Shown here piece after piece: positions 1-6,593 of a DNA stretch of 8,319 nucleotides. Every line of letters begins with the position of its first letter. The first letter of the stretch is position 1. Source of the stretch: Chersky-265 sp035275285 (GTDB lineage: Bacteria; Fibrobacterota; Fibrobacteria; UBA11236); assembly GCA_035275285.1 (NCBI GenBank), contig DATENA010000256.1:1-8319 (forward strand), in the 5' to 3' direction. The notes below the pieces were generated by a model. It was not told the DNA's origin, made no database searches, and saw only the letters and a program-made list of their open reading frames with translations. A program made the translations under genes and the position numbers.

Positions 1-498
1 CCCCTCGCCGGAGGTTTCCGACTCCTGGACCATCCCGCCTTCGCCTTCGCCGCCCTCCTTGACCACGATGGCCGCGCTGTCGTAGACGTCCTTGTGGACG
101 AAGATGGGGGCCTTGTAGCGGAGGGCCAGGGCGATGGCGTCCGAGGGGCGGGCGTCGATGTCCAGGTCCTCGATGCCTTCCTTCTTGAAGTAGACGCGGC
201 CGAAGAAGGTGTTCTCCGTCAGGGAGGTCACCTGCACCTTGGTGACTTCCACGTCGAGCATGCCCAGGACGTTCTTCATCAGGTCATGGGTGAGGGGGCG
301 GGGAGGGGTCTGGTTGTTGAAGGCGATGGCGATGGACTGGGCCTCGTTGGCCCCGATGAAAATGGGGAGGACCCGGTTGTCGCCCCCGGCCTTGAGGAAG
401 ACGATGAAGCCCAGGTTGCTTACGGAAATGTTGTCGATCTTGGTTTCGAGGAAGTCGTTCTCGTCCGCTTCGAAACTCTCTTCCGGTTCCTCATCCAT
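1..498 (-). CDS. Bifunctional nuclease family protein (BFN, DUF151), 3' end cut by window edge
   Basis: The frame gives 166 residues from ATG at 498 to the left window edge without a stop, so the C-terminus is missing. The core is a clear BFN/DUF151 domain at about residues 18-137. Signature pieces are LPIFIGANEA (44-53), PRPLTHDLM (66-74), NTFFGRVYF (96-104) and DARPSDAIALALR (115-127), followed by APIFV (130-134). Members of this family were described with DNase and RNase activity; in many bacteria the role is unclear, and the protein is expected to be cytosolic. The acidic N-terminal 16 residues and the Gly/Glu-rich tail after residue 147 look like linkers; some homologues carry a UVR motif after this point, which cannot be checked here. 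AAGGA at 506-510 lies 7 bases before the ATG, supporting this start. It lies 98 bases downstream of ychF on the same strand, so co-transcription is plausible. The family call is firm; the exact substrate is not known. Confidence 0.93.
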   Translation of the reverse strand, partial: MDEEPEESFEADENDFLETKIDNISVSNLGFIVFLKAGGDNRVLPIFIGANEAQSIAIAFNNQTPPRPLTHDLMKNVLGMLDVEVTKVQVTSLTENTFFGRVYFKKEGIEDLDIDARPSDAIALALRYKAPIFVHKDVYDSAAIVVKEGGEGEGGMVQESETSGEG

Positions 499-572
499 CG
501 CAAAATCCTTGGTCGGGTCCGCTCTGATTCAAAATAACCAACCTCTTAAGATAACCAACCGGGCCGCGCCGT

Positions 573-587
573 GCACGGATTCCGTGC
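573..587 (-). other. Small inverted repeat between ychF and the BFN gene
   Basis: A perfect 7-base inverted repeat (GCACGGA / TCCGTGC) around a single central T lies about 10 bases beyond the ychF stop. As RNA it would fold as a 5-bp stem with a 5-base loop. No T-tract follows on the minus strand, so it is not a convincing intrinsic terminator. It may be an mRNA processing or stability element, an operator-like palindrome, or chance. Confidence 0.3.
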
Positions 588-596
588 GGAGACCCT

Positions 597-1703
597 TCAG
601 ACATTGAAGAGGAAGTGCATGATGTCGCCGTCCTTGACGATATACTCTTTGCCTTCCTTGCGGACCAGTCCCTTTTCCTTGGCCGCCTGCCAGGTGCCGT
701 GCTTCACGAATTCCGTGAAGGCCAGGGTTTCCGCGCTGATGAAGCCGCGCTCGAAATCGCTGTGGATGACGCCGGCCGCGTTGGGCGCGGTCCAGCCTTT
801 ATGGATGGTCCAGGCGCGGACCTCCTGCTCGCCCGCGGTGAAATAGGTTTGCAGCCCGAGCATGGAGAAGCCTTTGCGGATCACCATGGACAGGCCGGAC
901 TCCTTGAGGCCCATTTCCTCCAAAAAGGAGGCTTTTTCCTCGTCGTTGAGTTCCGCGATCTCGCTTTCGATCTTGCCGCTGAACACGAGCACTTCGCTGC
1001 CCTGGGTCCGGGCATAGGCGGTCATGGCCTTCACATGGTCGTTGCCCGTGTGGATTTCCTCTTCGCGCACGTTGGCGCAATAGAATTGGGGCTTCAGGGT
1101 CAGGAGCCCCAGGTCTTTGACCAGGGCCGCTTCTTCCTCGCCGAGGCCGGCGCTGCGGGCGGGGTTGCCCTGATCGAGGGCGGCCTTGAGCTTTTCCAGC
1201 ACCTCCACGCGCACCTTGGCCTCTTTGGCTTCCTTGGTGGCCAGGGCGGCCAGCTTCTTGTCCTTGGAGAGCTTCTTGTCCACCGTGTCCATGTCCCGCA
1301 GGGCCAGTTCCATGTTGACCACGTCCGCGTCCCGCACCGGATTCACGGAGCCGTCCACGTGGGTGATGTCGATGTCCTCGAAGCAGCGGACCACGTGCAT
1401 GATGGCATCGGTTTCCCGGATATGGGACAGGAACTGGTTGCCCAGGCCTTCGCCCTTGGACGCTCCCTTGACCAGGCCGGCGATGTCGACGAATTGCATG
1501 ACCGCGGGAATGATGCCCTTTTTGGGTTTATAGACCTTTGCGAGGTCTTTGAGGCGGGAATCGGGAATGCCCACCATGCCCACATTGGGTTCCTTGGTGC
1601 AAAAAGGGAAGTTCGCCGCTTCCGCCCCGGCGCTGGTCAGGGCGTTGAAAATGGTCGATTTGCCCACATTCGGCAGGCCGACGATGCCGCATTTGAAACC
1701 CAT
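597..1703 (-). CDS. ychF: Redox-regulated P-loop NTPase YchF (OLA1 family)
   Basis: The product has 368 residues, full length for YchF. The G1/P-loop GLPNVGKST is at residues 9-17 and the switch II motif DIAGLV at 73-78. In place of the Gln of classical GTPases there is a hydrophobic residue, as in HAS-type NTPases. NVREE (211-215) sits at the position of the altered G4 motif, where the family departs from NKxD and accordingly prefers ATP over GTP. SGKIESE (242-248) corresponds to the G5 region. Residues about 135-200 form the helical coiled-coil insertion and 283-366 the C-terminal TGS domain. YchF/OLA1 is a cytosolic ATPase that binds ribosomes and has been linked to translation initiation and oxidative-stress responses. 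AGAGGA at 1712-1717, 8 bases before the ATG, supports the start. It is divergently arranged to the ChaN-like gene and probably heads a transcript continuing into the BFN nuclease gene. All key motifs are intact. Confidence 0.98.
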   Translation of the reverse strand: MGFKCGIVGLPNVGKSTIFNALTSAGAEAANFPFCTKEPNVGMVGIPDSRLKDLAKVYKPKKGIIPAVMQFVDIAGLVKGASKGEGLGNQFLSHIRETDAIMHVVRCFEDIDITHVDGSVNPVRDADVVNMELALRDMDTVDKKLSKDKKLAALATKEAKEAKVRVEVLEKLKAALDQGNPARSAGLGEEEAALVKDLGLLTLKPQFYCANVREEEIHTGNDHVKAMTAYARTQGSEVLVFSGKIESEIAELNDEEKASFLEEMGLKESGLSMVIRKGFSMLGLQTYFTAGEQEVRAWTIHKGWTAPNAAGVIHSDFERGFISAETLAFTEFVKHGTWQAAKEKGLVRKEGKEYIVKDGDIMHFLFNV

Positions 1704-1963
1704 GGCGAATATCCTCTGATTAACCGATTTTTACGGTTTTGGCATGAAAACGAGAAAAAGTACGATTTTATCGAGCGGGTTGGGAATTTATTTTCCGGGT
1801 GCCCTGAGTGGATTTTTTCATTCCATGCAAGGGTCGGGCCAGGTCGATTCGAAGACGGATCAGGCGTTTTATAGGATAATATACAAGATGAGTTCAATGT
1901 GGCGCCAACTCTCATATAATCAAAGACTTAGCTGGGTTGTGTCCGGGCTTCCGGGAGCGTGCC
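1704..1963. other. Divergent intergenic region between ychF and the ChaN-like gene
   Basis: These 260 bases are visibly richer in A and T than the flanking genes and hold start signals for both directions. On the plus side there is a perfect TATAAT (1915-1920). For ychF, a TAAAAT-like hexamer reads on the minus strand at 1765-1770 but has no acceptable -35 partner, so no ychF promoter is called. No RNA gene or long repeat was seen. Confidence 0.6.
1893..1920 (+). promoter_or_regulatory. Candidate sigma70-type promoter for the ChaN-like gene
   Basis: TTCAAT (1893-1898, 3 of 6 to TTGACA) is followed after a 16-base spacer by a perfect TATAAT (1915-1920). Transcription would start near 1927, giving a leader of about 37 bases before ATG 1964. 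A second weaker pair upstream (AAGACG 1852-1857, GATAAT 1875-1880, 17-base spacer) could be a tandem promoter. The assignment rests on sequence match alone. Confidence 0.45.
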
Positions 1964-3673
1964 ATGGCTAAGCTTCGCGCCCAGCTTCTCCGCATCCAGC
2001 GGGAGAATTATGAGAAGAACCAGCGGCAGGTCAAGCGCAGCCTGGGGTCCAATGCCTTCGTCGCCAAGTACGGCCGTGAATACCATCGCTATCTGAAATC
2101 CTACCAGACCCTCTCGAACAAGACCGAATTGCTCCGCCGCGTCCTGGCCAGCGACGTGGTATATCATGGTGACTATCATACTTTGCGCCACTCTCAGCGC
2201 GCCATCCTGGCCATGCTGCAGGAATTGGCGGGCAAGCGGGAAATCATTCTCTGCCTGGAGATGTTCCACGGCAAGGACCAGAAATGGGTGAACCTGTACA
2301 TGTCCGGAGGCCTGGAGGAGAAGGCCTTCCTCAACAAGATCCGCTATGCCCGCAACTGGGCCTACAATTGGAACCCCTGGAGGCACATCCTCGACTTCTG
2401 CCGGGAGCGCAACATCCCCGTGCTGGGCATCAATACCCAGGTCGAGGACCCGGAAAGGTCCTTGCAGGCCCGGGACGTCTTTTCCGCCCAGGTGATCGGG
2501 CAGGCCCTAATCCGCCATCCCGGCGCCCTGGTCTACGTGGTGGACGGCGATTACCATATCTCGCCCAACCATCTGCCCAAGGAAGTGGATAGCCGGGTAT
2601 CGCCCTTGGGGGTGGCCCCCCAGCGCACCATCATCTACCAGAACGCGGAAAACCTGTACTGGATGCTGGCCGCCGAACACAAAGAAGAGGCGGACGTGCT
2701 GCAAATCGGCCCGGACAGCTTCTGCCTGATGAATACCGTGCCGGCGACCAAGCTGCAATCCTATCTCGATTGGCTCGAGTATGCCGAGGAGGGTTATTTC
2801 CCCGTGCGCGGGAATTGGGCCGAACTTTCCGGCGAGAATTACTTCTCCCAATTGCAGAGCATCATCCAGAACCTGGACTCGTTGTTCCAGTTCCGGTTCC
2901 CGATGGAAAGCCTGGAGCGGCTCACGGTGTATTCCTCCCGCAACCTGGACTTCACCGAGGTGGTGCAGGGCACTCCCGAGCTGCGCGGGCATATCCGCCG
3001 CATCAACGACAAGATCCGCCGGGGAGAAGGCTTCCTGCTGGAATACCAGGAGGGGGGAATGGACTCGTACCTCATCTACCTGCCCAACTCAAGCATCAAC
3101 CAGGCCGCGGAAGAAGCCACCCATTTCATGAACGTGGTGCTGCGCGGTCCCCTTAAGCAAATGCCCGTGGGCCACGATTATTTCTACGCCAACCTCCTGA
3201 CCGAGGCCTTGGGGTTCTTCGGCTCCAAGATGATCAACGAGAAGCGCAAGGCGCCCACGGAATCCTCCCTGCGGCTTTTCCTGGGCAAGGTCAAGCAGGG
3301 GATGGACTCGCCCAACCAGGCGGAAACCGTGAAGGTGTCGCGCCTGATCCTGCAGCATCTGCATCTGGAAAAACGCAGTTCCCGGGAAATGGATTTCCGC
3401 AAAAAGTTCGCGGCCGTATTCGCGGACCGCACGGCCGTGCCCCAGGTCTTCAGCACCCAGCTGGGATACATGCTGGGCAACCGCCTGTACTATGCGGTGA
3501 AAAAGGGCCTCATTCCCTTGAAGGACATCCGCGCCCTCTTCTACGAGAGTTTCGATCATCCCGGCCTGGCCTTCGCCGCCTATGCGCGCTTCGTCCAGCA
3601 GCTCAAACGCATCCGGCCCCCGGTCCCGGGCGCGCGGGAAGAGCATAGCGGCCCCATGGCCGCCAGCGCCTGA
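1964..3673 (+). CDS. ChaN/Tiki-like (haem-binding uptake, DUF399) domain protein, long cytosolic form
   Basis: The product has 569 residues from ATG 1964. That start is preferred over an upstream in-frame TTG at 1937 because GGGAG (1953-1957) lies 6 bases before the ATG. The N-terminal half matches the ChaN/Tiki fold pattern: YHGDYHTLRHSQRA (67-80) in the place of the usual GExH motif, LCLEMF (96-101), an aromatic run with WNPWRHILDF (136-145), IPVLGIN (151-157) and VVDGDYHISPNHLP (192-205) in the position of the second His motif. Campylobacter ChaN is an iron-regulated haem-binding lipoprotein, and Tiki relatives are metalloproteases. In contrast, no signal peptide or lipobox is visible here, so the protein is predicted cytosolic. 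The first 60 residues are basic and helical; residues about 290-569 form a second half I cannot assign. The substrate is unknown. The TGA stop is 79 bases before the next gene. The family call is good, but the function is not established. Confidence 0.85.
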   Translation: MAKLRAQLLRIQRENYEKNQRQVKRSLGSNAFVAKYGREYHRYLKSYQTLSNKTELLRRVLASDVVYHGDYHTLRHSQRAILAMLQELAGKREIILCLEMFHGKDQKWVNLYMSGGLEEKAFLNKIRYARNWAYNWNPWRHILDFCRERNIPVLGINTQVEDPERSLQARDVFSAQVIGQALIRHPGALVYVVDGDYHISPNHLPKEVDSRVSPLGVAPQRTIIYQNAENLYWMLAAEHKEEADVLQIGPDSFCLMNTVPATKLQSYLDWLEYAEEGYFPVRGNWAELSGENYFSQLQSIIQNLDSLFQFRFPMESLERLTVYSSRNLDFTEVVQGTPELRGHIRRINDKIRRGEGFLLEYQEGGMDSYLIYLPNSSINQAAEEATHFMNVVLRGPLKQMPVGHDYFYANLLTEALGFFGSKMINEKRKAPTESSLRLFLGKVKQGMDSPNQAETVKVSRLILQHLHLEKRSSREMDFRKKFAAVFADRTAVPQVFSTQLGYMLGNRLYYAVKKGLIPLKDIRALFYESFDHPGLAFAAYARFVQQLKRIRPPVPGAREEHSGPMAASA

Positions 3674-3752
3674 AAGCCCGCTCCCGGAACGCAACCGGAT
3701 CTTCCTGCGGTCCTGCATAGCCCTTCCGGCCCCGCTTGTGTAGTTTTTAGAC

Positions 3753-4667
3753 ATGCCTGGATATTCGCGTCTTCTCCCTTGGTGTTTGCTCGTGTCCGCG
3801 GCCGGCATGGTCTCCGCCGCTTCCGTCACCTCTTCCGTGGTCATCCGCAAGGCGGTCTTTTCCGATCGCCAGCTTTTCTGGCCCGAACTGGCCGGCAGGG
3901 CCGGTGACGCCGGCAGGGCCGGTGACGCCGGCAAGGCTGGGGAGGCCGGCAGGGCCGGGGAGGCCGCCGGCAGTACCCGCAAGGCTGAAAAGTCCGGCAA
4001 GGCGGGGAAGGGCGCGCAGCCCCGGAAAGCCGATGCGGGTGCCGCGCCGGGCGACGGCAAAATTGCCGTGCTGCCGGTCCGCATCCAGGACTACCGGGAA
4101 TCCCTGCCTTGCGACTCCTGCCATCGCCTTTCGGCCAACGGCATGGAATTCTTCCTGGAGAATTATTTCAAGGACCGGATGCACGATCGCTTTCCCCGCC
4201 AGACGGTGGAGTTGATCGCGCCCGAGCAGCCTTTGCTGGAAACGCGCTTGAACCTGATGGCCTTCCTGGACAGCCTGGAACTGCCCTGGGACCGATGGCT
4301 GGCCGATTCCGGGCAAGAGGTGGTCTACCGCCCGCATGACCGCTACACCAAGCCGGCCGACCGGAAGCGGATGGACAGGCTGGGAGGCCTGCTGGGGGCC
4401 GCTTATCTGCTGCTGCCGGCGCGCGTGCACGTGCAGGTGACGCCTCGCTCTTCCACCTCCCATGAGGGCGGCCTGGAATGGAGCTTCCTGCTGGTTCTGT
4501 GGAACGTGGCGGCGGGAAGCCCGGAATGGGCGCTGCAGTATTCGGAGCGTTCGGACCTCATGAACCTGGATGAATCCCTGGAAGGCCGGCTGGACAAGGG
4601 CCTGGGAAAGGCCTGGGACGCGCTTCCCTCCGAGCTGACCTCCCTCTGGGACGCCGAGCCCAGGTGA
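3753..4667 (+). CDS. Exported protein of unknown function with Ala/Gly repeat linker and one CxxCH motif
   Basis: The product has 304 residues. The N-terminus looks like a Sec signal peptide: Arg6, a hydrophobic core LLPWCLLVSAAGMV (7-20) and a cleavage site near SA/A at 21-23. Residues 47-100 are a low-complexity Ala/Gly/Lys/Arg/Asp/Glu linker encoded partly by four 18-bp tandem repeats. The folded part starts with KIAVLPVRI (103-111), a beta-strand typical of envelope proteins of the FlgO/GNA1162-like type, but no family is certain. CDSCH (120-124) holds the only two cysteines of the mature chain: a possible c-type haem site, disulfide or metal site. The rest (125-304) is mixed, with GLLGAAYLLLPARVHVQV (212-229) as a central strand or helix pair. 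No good Shine-Dalgarno sequence precedes ATG 3753; the signal peptide decides the start. It lies 79 bases downstream of the ChaN-like gene in the same direction. Confidence 0.75.
   Translation: MPGYSRLLPWCLLVSAAGMVSAASVTSSVVIRKAVFSDRQLFWPELAGRAGDAGRAGDAGKAGEAGRAGEAAGSTRKAEKSGKAGKGAQPRKADAGAAPGDGKIAVLPVRIQDYRESLPCDSCHRLSANGMEFFLENYFKDRMHDRFPRQTVELIAPEQPLLETRLNLMAFLDSLELPWDRWLADSGQEVVYRPHDRYTKPADRKRMDRLGGLLGAAYLLLPARVHVQVTPRSSTSHEGGLEWSFLLVLWNVAAGSPEWALQYSERSDLMNLDESLEGRLDKGLGKAWDALPSELTSLWDAEPR
3891..3962 (+). repeat. Four tandem 18-bp repeats inside the exported protein gene
   Basis: Four head-to-tail units of 18 bases (3891-3908, 3909-3926, 3927-3944, 3945-3962) encode AGRAGD, AGRAGD, AGKAGE and AGRAGE. 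The first two are identical; the third and fourth differ at a few bases. A partial GCCGCCGGC echo follows. The unit is in frame, so copy-number changes would only lengthen or shorten the linker between the signal peptide and the folded domain. Confidence 0.95.
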
Positions 4668-4670
4668 ATT

Positions 4671-4694
4671 CCATTGCGCCGCAGCGCGCAATGG
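4671..4694 (+). terminator. Hairpin after the exported-protein gene (terminator-like, no T-tract)
   Basis: A perfect 9-bp stem (4671-4679 with 4686-4694, CCATTGCGC / GCGCAATGG) closes a 6-base loop five bases past the TGA stop. The following bases are GCCTAAAATATAGG, not a T-tract, so it may act as a 3' stabilising structure or Rho-dependent end rather than an intrinsic terminator. It overlaps a candidate promoter for the next gene. Confidence 0.4.
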
Positions 4695-4703
4695 GCCTAA
4701 AAT
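4674..4703 (+). promoter_or_regulatory. Candidate promoter for the helical protein gene at 4820
   Basis: TTGCGC (4674-4679, 4 of 6 to TTGACA) and TAAAAT (4698-4703, 5 of 6 to TATAAT) are separated by 18 bases. Transcription would start near 4710 and leave a leader of about 110 bases. The -35 hexamer lies within the hairpin at 4671-4694. The match is moderate and unsupported by other evidence. Confidence 0.3.
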
Positions 4704-4819
4704 ATAGGGGTGTTGCGGCTTTTTGGGGCCTCGGGGCCCGCAGCCCGGCCGAAGATGCATTTGCCCGCTTGCGCGAAAATGGGGATTTAACGATAAGTTA
4801 AGGAGGAGGTCTCCGCGCC

Positions 4820-5542
4820 ATGAAGGTCATCCGTCCCAATTGCCGCACCCAGTTCACCGCGGCGGATTACGATTTCCTCGCATCCGTGCTGCCTTCCGGC
4901 GCCGGGCCTTCCCAAGGCATCATCCGCCTGGTGGAGGACCGGGACAGTCTGGACGTCCTGCTCGACAATCCCCGCCTTTTCCGCGCGGTACTGGACCTGC
5001 GCAGTTGCCTCCGCGTCTCCCTGCATTTCTACTTCTACGTGCTGGTGCGGCACGCGCTCCTGCGGGAGGAGATCCAGGATCGGGACGTTGCGGACTACGT
5101 GGCCGAGGTGCTGGCCGAATTCTCCCTGCTGCAAAGGCTGCGCAACCCCAACCCCAAGGACGATCGGCACCTGGATTACATGCACGAGATGCTGGACGCC
5201 CTGGAGCGGATGGAGGAGGAAGAGCGCTTCGCCATGCAAACGCATATCGGCAACTATGCCCTGTTCCTGTCCGGGATTTTCCCCGCCCGCCTGCAACGGC
5301 GGGTGGAGCGCCGCGCGGCCCCGGGATTCCGGTTCTACGAAGAGCTGGGCGCATCCCATTTCCGCATGGCCGGGCACCATTACATCGCCCGCAGGCTGGA
5401 CATGGTCTCCATTTTCATGACGCTGGGCCGGGCGTTCCACGTCACGCGCCTGGCGCTCAACCACCTGGCGGAGAAGCTGGTATTCCTGGAAACCGATCGG
5501 GCGGTGCGGGACCTGTTCCTGGAACTGGATAAGCCCGGCTGA
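4820..5542 (+). CDS. Conserved-looking all-helical protein of unknown function
   Basis: The product has 240 residues and I cannot name the family. It has no signal peptide and is predicted to be almost entirely alpha-helical and cytosolic. Two blocks look like family signatures: LHFYFYVLVRHALL (68-81), and HIGNYALFLSGIFP (142-155) followed by FYEELGASHF (172-181). The latter pattern recalls a widespread uncharacterised bacterial family in which a G-x-(F/Y)-x-LFL-x-G-x-FP block precedes a YY-x-x-(L/M)-G motif. Histidines are frequent (69, 78, 117, 122, 142, 180, 186, 187, 207, 215), which could serve metal or haem binding, but there is no known metal motif. The start is fixed by GGAGGAGGT at 4802-4810, a very strong ribosome binding site 9 bases upstream of the ATG, suggesting high translation. 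Its stop is 29 bases from the stop of the convergent Yip1-like gene, with no terminator between them. Confidence 0.85.
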   Translation: MKVIRPNCRTQFTAADYDFLASVLPSGAGPSQGIIRLVEDRDSLDVLLDNPRLFRAVLDLRSCLRVSLHFYFYVLVRHALLREEIQDRDVADYVAEVLAEFSLLQRLRNPNPKDDRHLDYMHEMLDALERMEEEERFAMQTHIGNYALFLSGIFPARLQRRVERRAAPGFRFYEELGASHFRMAGHHYIARRLDMVSIFMTLGRAFHVTRLALNHLAEKLVFLETDRAVRDLFLELDKPG

Positions 5543-5571
5543 GGCCCGCCCAGCGCGCCCCTGCCCCTGCC

Positions 5572-6102
5572 TTACAGGGTGAGCCGGCCGAAGGACATGA
5601 CGAACAGGATCACGTTCAAGGACATCAGCACCAGCCAGCCGATGGCGCAGACTCCCAGGGCGCGCCAGGTGCTGGTATAGTCGAGGGCCTGGCGTACGGC
5701 CAGCACGAAGGCCGCGAGCATCCACAGGAAGACCACCCCGCGGATGATGGCGCCCAGCCCGGGCAGGAATCCCAGCACCTGCAGCATTCCCGGGGCGCTG
5801 GAGAAGCCAGTGCAACGGAGCAGTTCCCCCATGTCCGCCCGGGTTTGCGATTCCGGCATCAGTTTGCTGCCGATGAAGAAGCTGAGGAAGGCCCAGACCA
5901 CCCAGCCTATCAAAGCCACCAAGGTGTGCAGGAGCAGACCGTACCATCCGCCGCTCAAGGCTCCGCCCACGCCGGCCGCCAGGCTGGAGAGGACCACGGT
6001 GAGCACGGCCTGGCCGTTGGCCGTAGGATCGGCTTCCACTTCTTCGTACAATTCCGGGTCCAGTTTGATGGCCCGGATCAGCCTGTCGCGATATGCGGTC
6101 AT
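5572..6102 (-). CDS. Yip1-like (PF04893-type) multi-pass membrane protein
   Basis: The product has 176 residues. A short charged cytosolic N-terminus (1-30, with LIRAIKLDPELYEEVEADP) is followed by about five hydrophobic segments: roughly 31-49, 56-77, 103-117, 120-138 and 148-170. This layout, the acidic DPELYEEVE box, the small-residue-rich first helix and the loop ending in ELLRCTGFSSAPG (93-105) agree with bacterial Yip1-domain proteins, which sit in the cytoplasmic membrane and have no settled function. Overall length is normal for the short bacterial version. GGAGG at 6108-6112 lies 5 bases before the ATG. The gene converges on the helical protein gene and is transcribed away from the tRNA. 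Its leader contains an imperfect inverted repeat (CCGGTT 6120-6125 / AACCGG 6148-6153). The family call is good but rests on pattern and topology only. Confidence 0.8.
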   Translation of the reverse strand: MTAYRDRLIRAIKLDPELYEEVEADPTANGQAVLTVVLSSLAAGVGGALSGGWYGLLLHTLVALIGWVVWAFLSFFIGSKLMPESQTRADMGELLRCTGFSSAPGMLQVLGFLPGLGAIIRGVVFLWMLAAFVLAVRQALDYTSTWRALGVCAIGWLVLMSLNVILFVMSFGRLTL

Positions 6103-6272
6103 GGCGGCCTCCGGGGCCGCCGGTTCCCTTTTGGAAACGGGAGGCCCAACCGGATAAAGCTAAATTCTGCGCGCGCCGGTGGAAATCGCCGCGAGGCGGG
6201 GAGTCCAGCGCGGTCCGGTTTTCGGAATTCCCGGGCGATGCGATTTCATCAACGGCGATTGCGAGAGAGTTG

Positions 6273-6301
6273 TTGACAGGAGCGAGTGTTTGGGTTACAT
6301 T
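6273..6301 (+). promoter_or_regulatory. Promoter of the initiator tRNA gene
   Basis: A perfect TTGACA (6273-6278) is separated by exactly 17 bases from TACATT (6296-6301, 4 of 6 to TATAAT). Transcription would start near 6308, about 12 bases before the mature tRNA 5' end. Position, spacing and the perfect -35 make this the best promoter in the window. Confidence 0.8.
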
Positions 6302-6319
6302 GATCCCACACCAATTCGG

Positions 6320-6396
<77 letters not shown>

Positions 6397-6401
6397 AAAT
6401 T

Positions 6402-6460
6402 AGGCCCTCTAAGTTGTCGATTCTCCCAGAGAACTGACAATTTCAGAGGGCCTTTTTATT
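6402..6460 (+). terminator. Very long composite hairpin terminator of tRNA-fMet
   Basis: The outer stem AGGCCCTCT (6402-6410) pairs perfectly with AGAGGGCCT (6445-6453). After a one-base bulge (C6444), AAGTTGTC (6411-6418) pairs with 6436-6443 with one G-T wobble. After a further G-T wobble and an A/C mismatch, TTCTC (6421-6425) pairs with GAGAA (6429-6433) around a 3-base loop. TTTTTATTT follows (6453-6461). This is an intrinsic terminator, but its 52-base hairpin is much longer than needed. Confidence 0.9.
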
Positions 6461-6593
6461 TCCGCCCTTTCCGACGGAACCCCACCGAATCGTACCCAGT
6501 CCTACGCACAAGGGTACGCCTCGGGCTACACTTGGCGACCTCCCGGACATGAACCGGGCATCCTGGGCGGATGCAGGTTTCGCGTAAACGGTC
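6461..6593 (+). other. Hairpin-rich spacer ahead of the orphan tRNA 3' end; possible structured RNA
   Basis: There is no convincing coding frame here. Four perfect stem-loops lie in a row: CGTACCC / GGGTACG (6491-6497 with 6512-6518), CCCGG / CCGGG (6542-6546 with 6554-6558, 7-base loop like an anticodon arm), GCATCC / GGATGC (6558-6563 with 6569-6574, sharing G6558 with the previous stem) and GTTT / AAAC (6577-6580 with 6586-6589). No tRNA D-arm, no tmRNA tag sequence and no 5' acceptor strand CGGGATG were found. It may be a non-coding RNA body, a decayed tRNA region or chance pairing in GC-rich DNA. Confidence 0.35.

Noticed and set aside
615..1874. Plus-strand open frame of 419 codons
   Set aside because: It is antisense to the full ychF gene, whose motifs and ribosome binding site are unambiguous; its Gly/His/Val-rich translation is a high-GC shadow.
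1937..1963. TTG start nine codons upstream for the ChaN-like protein
   Set aside because: GGGAG at 1953-1957 is placed for ATG 1964, and the added residues match no family feature.
3891..3962. CRISPR-like array
   Set aside because: The 18-bp units are directly contiguous without spacers, in frame inside a coding region, and encode a low-complexity linker.
3747..4760. Minus-strand open frames of about 330 codons over the exported-protein gene (also 3089-4084)
   Set aside because: They are open only because of GC-rich codon use and the tandem repeat; the plus frame has a signal peptide and sensible composition.
4769..4797. Promoter-like pair TTGCGC / GATAAG close to ATG 4820
   Set aside because: Transcription would begin within the Shine-Dalgarno sequence at 4802-4810, leaving it incomplete in the mRNA.
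4787..5947. Minus-strand open frame of 386 codons
   Set aside because: It lies antisense to the helical protein gene and out of frame with the Yip1-like gene; its composition is that of a GC-rich shadow without domain signal.
6120..6153. Imperfect inverted repeat in the leader of the Yip1-like gene as a regulatory RNA element
   Set aside because: Only a 6-bp outer and 3-bp inner stem with a 6-base bulge form; this is expected by chance in GC-rich DNA and matches no riboswitch I know.
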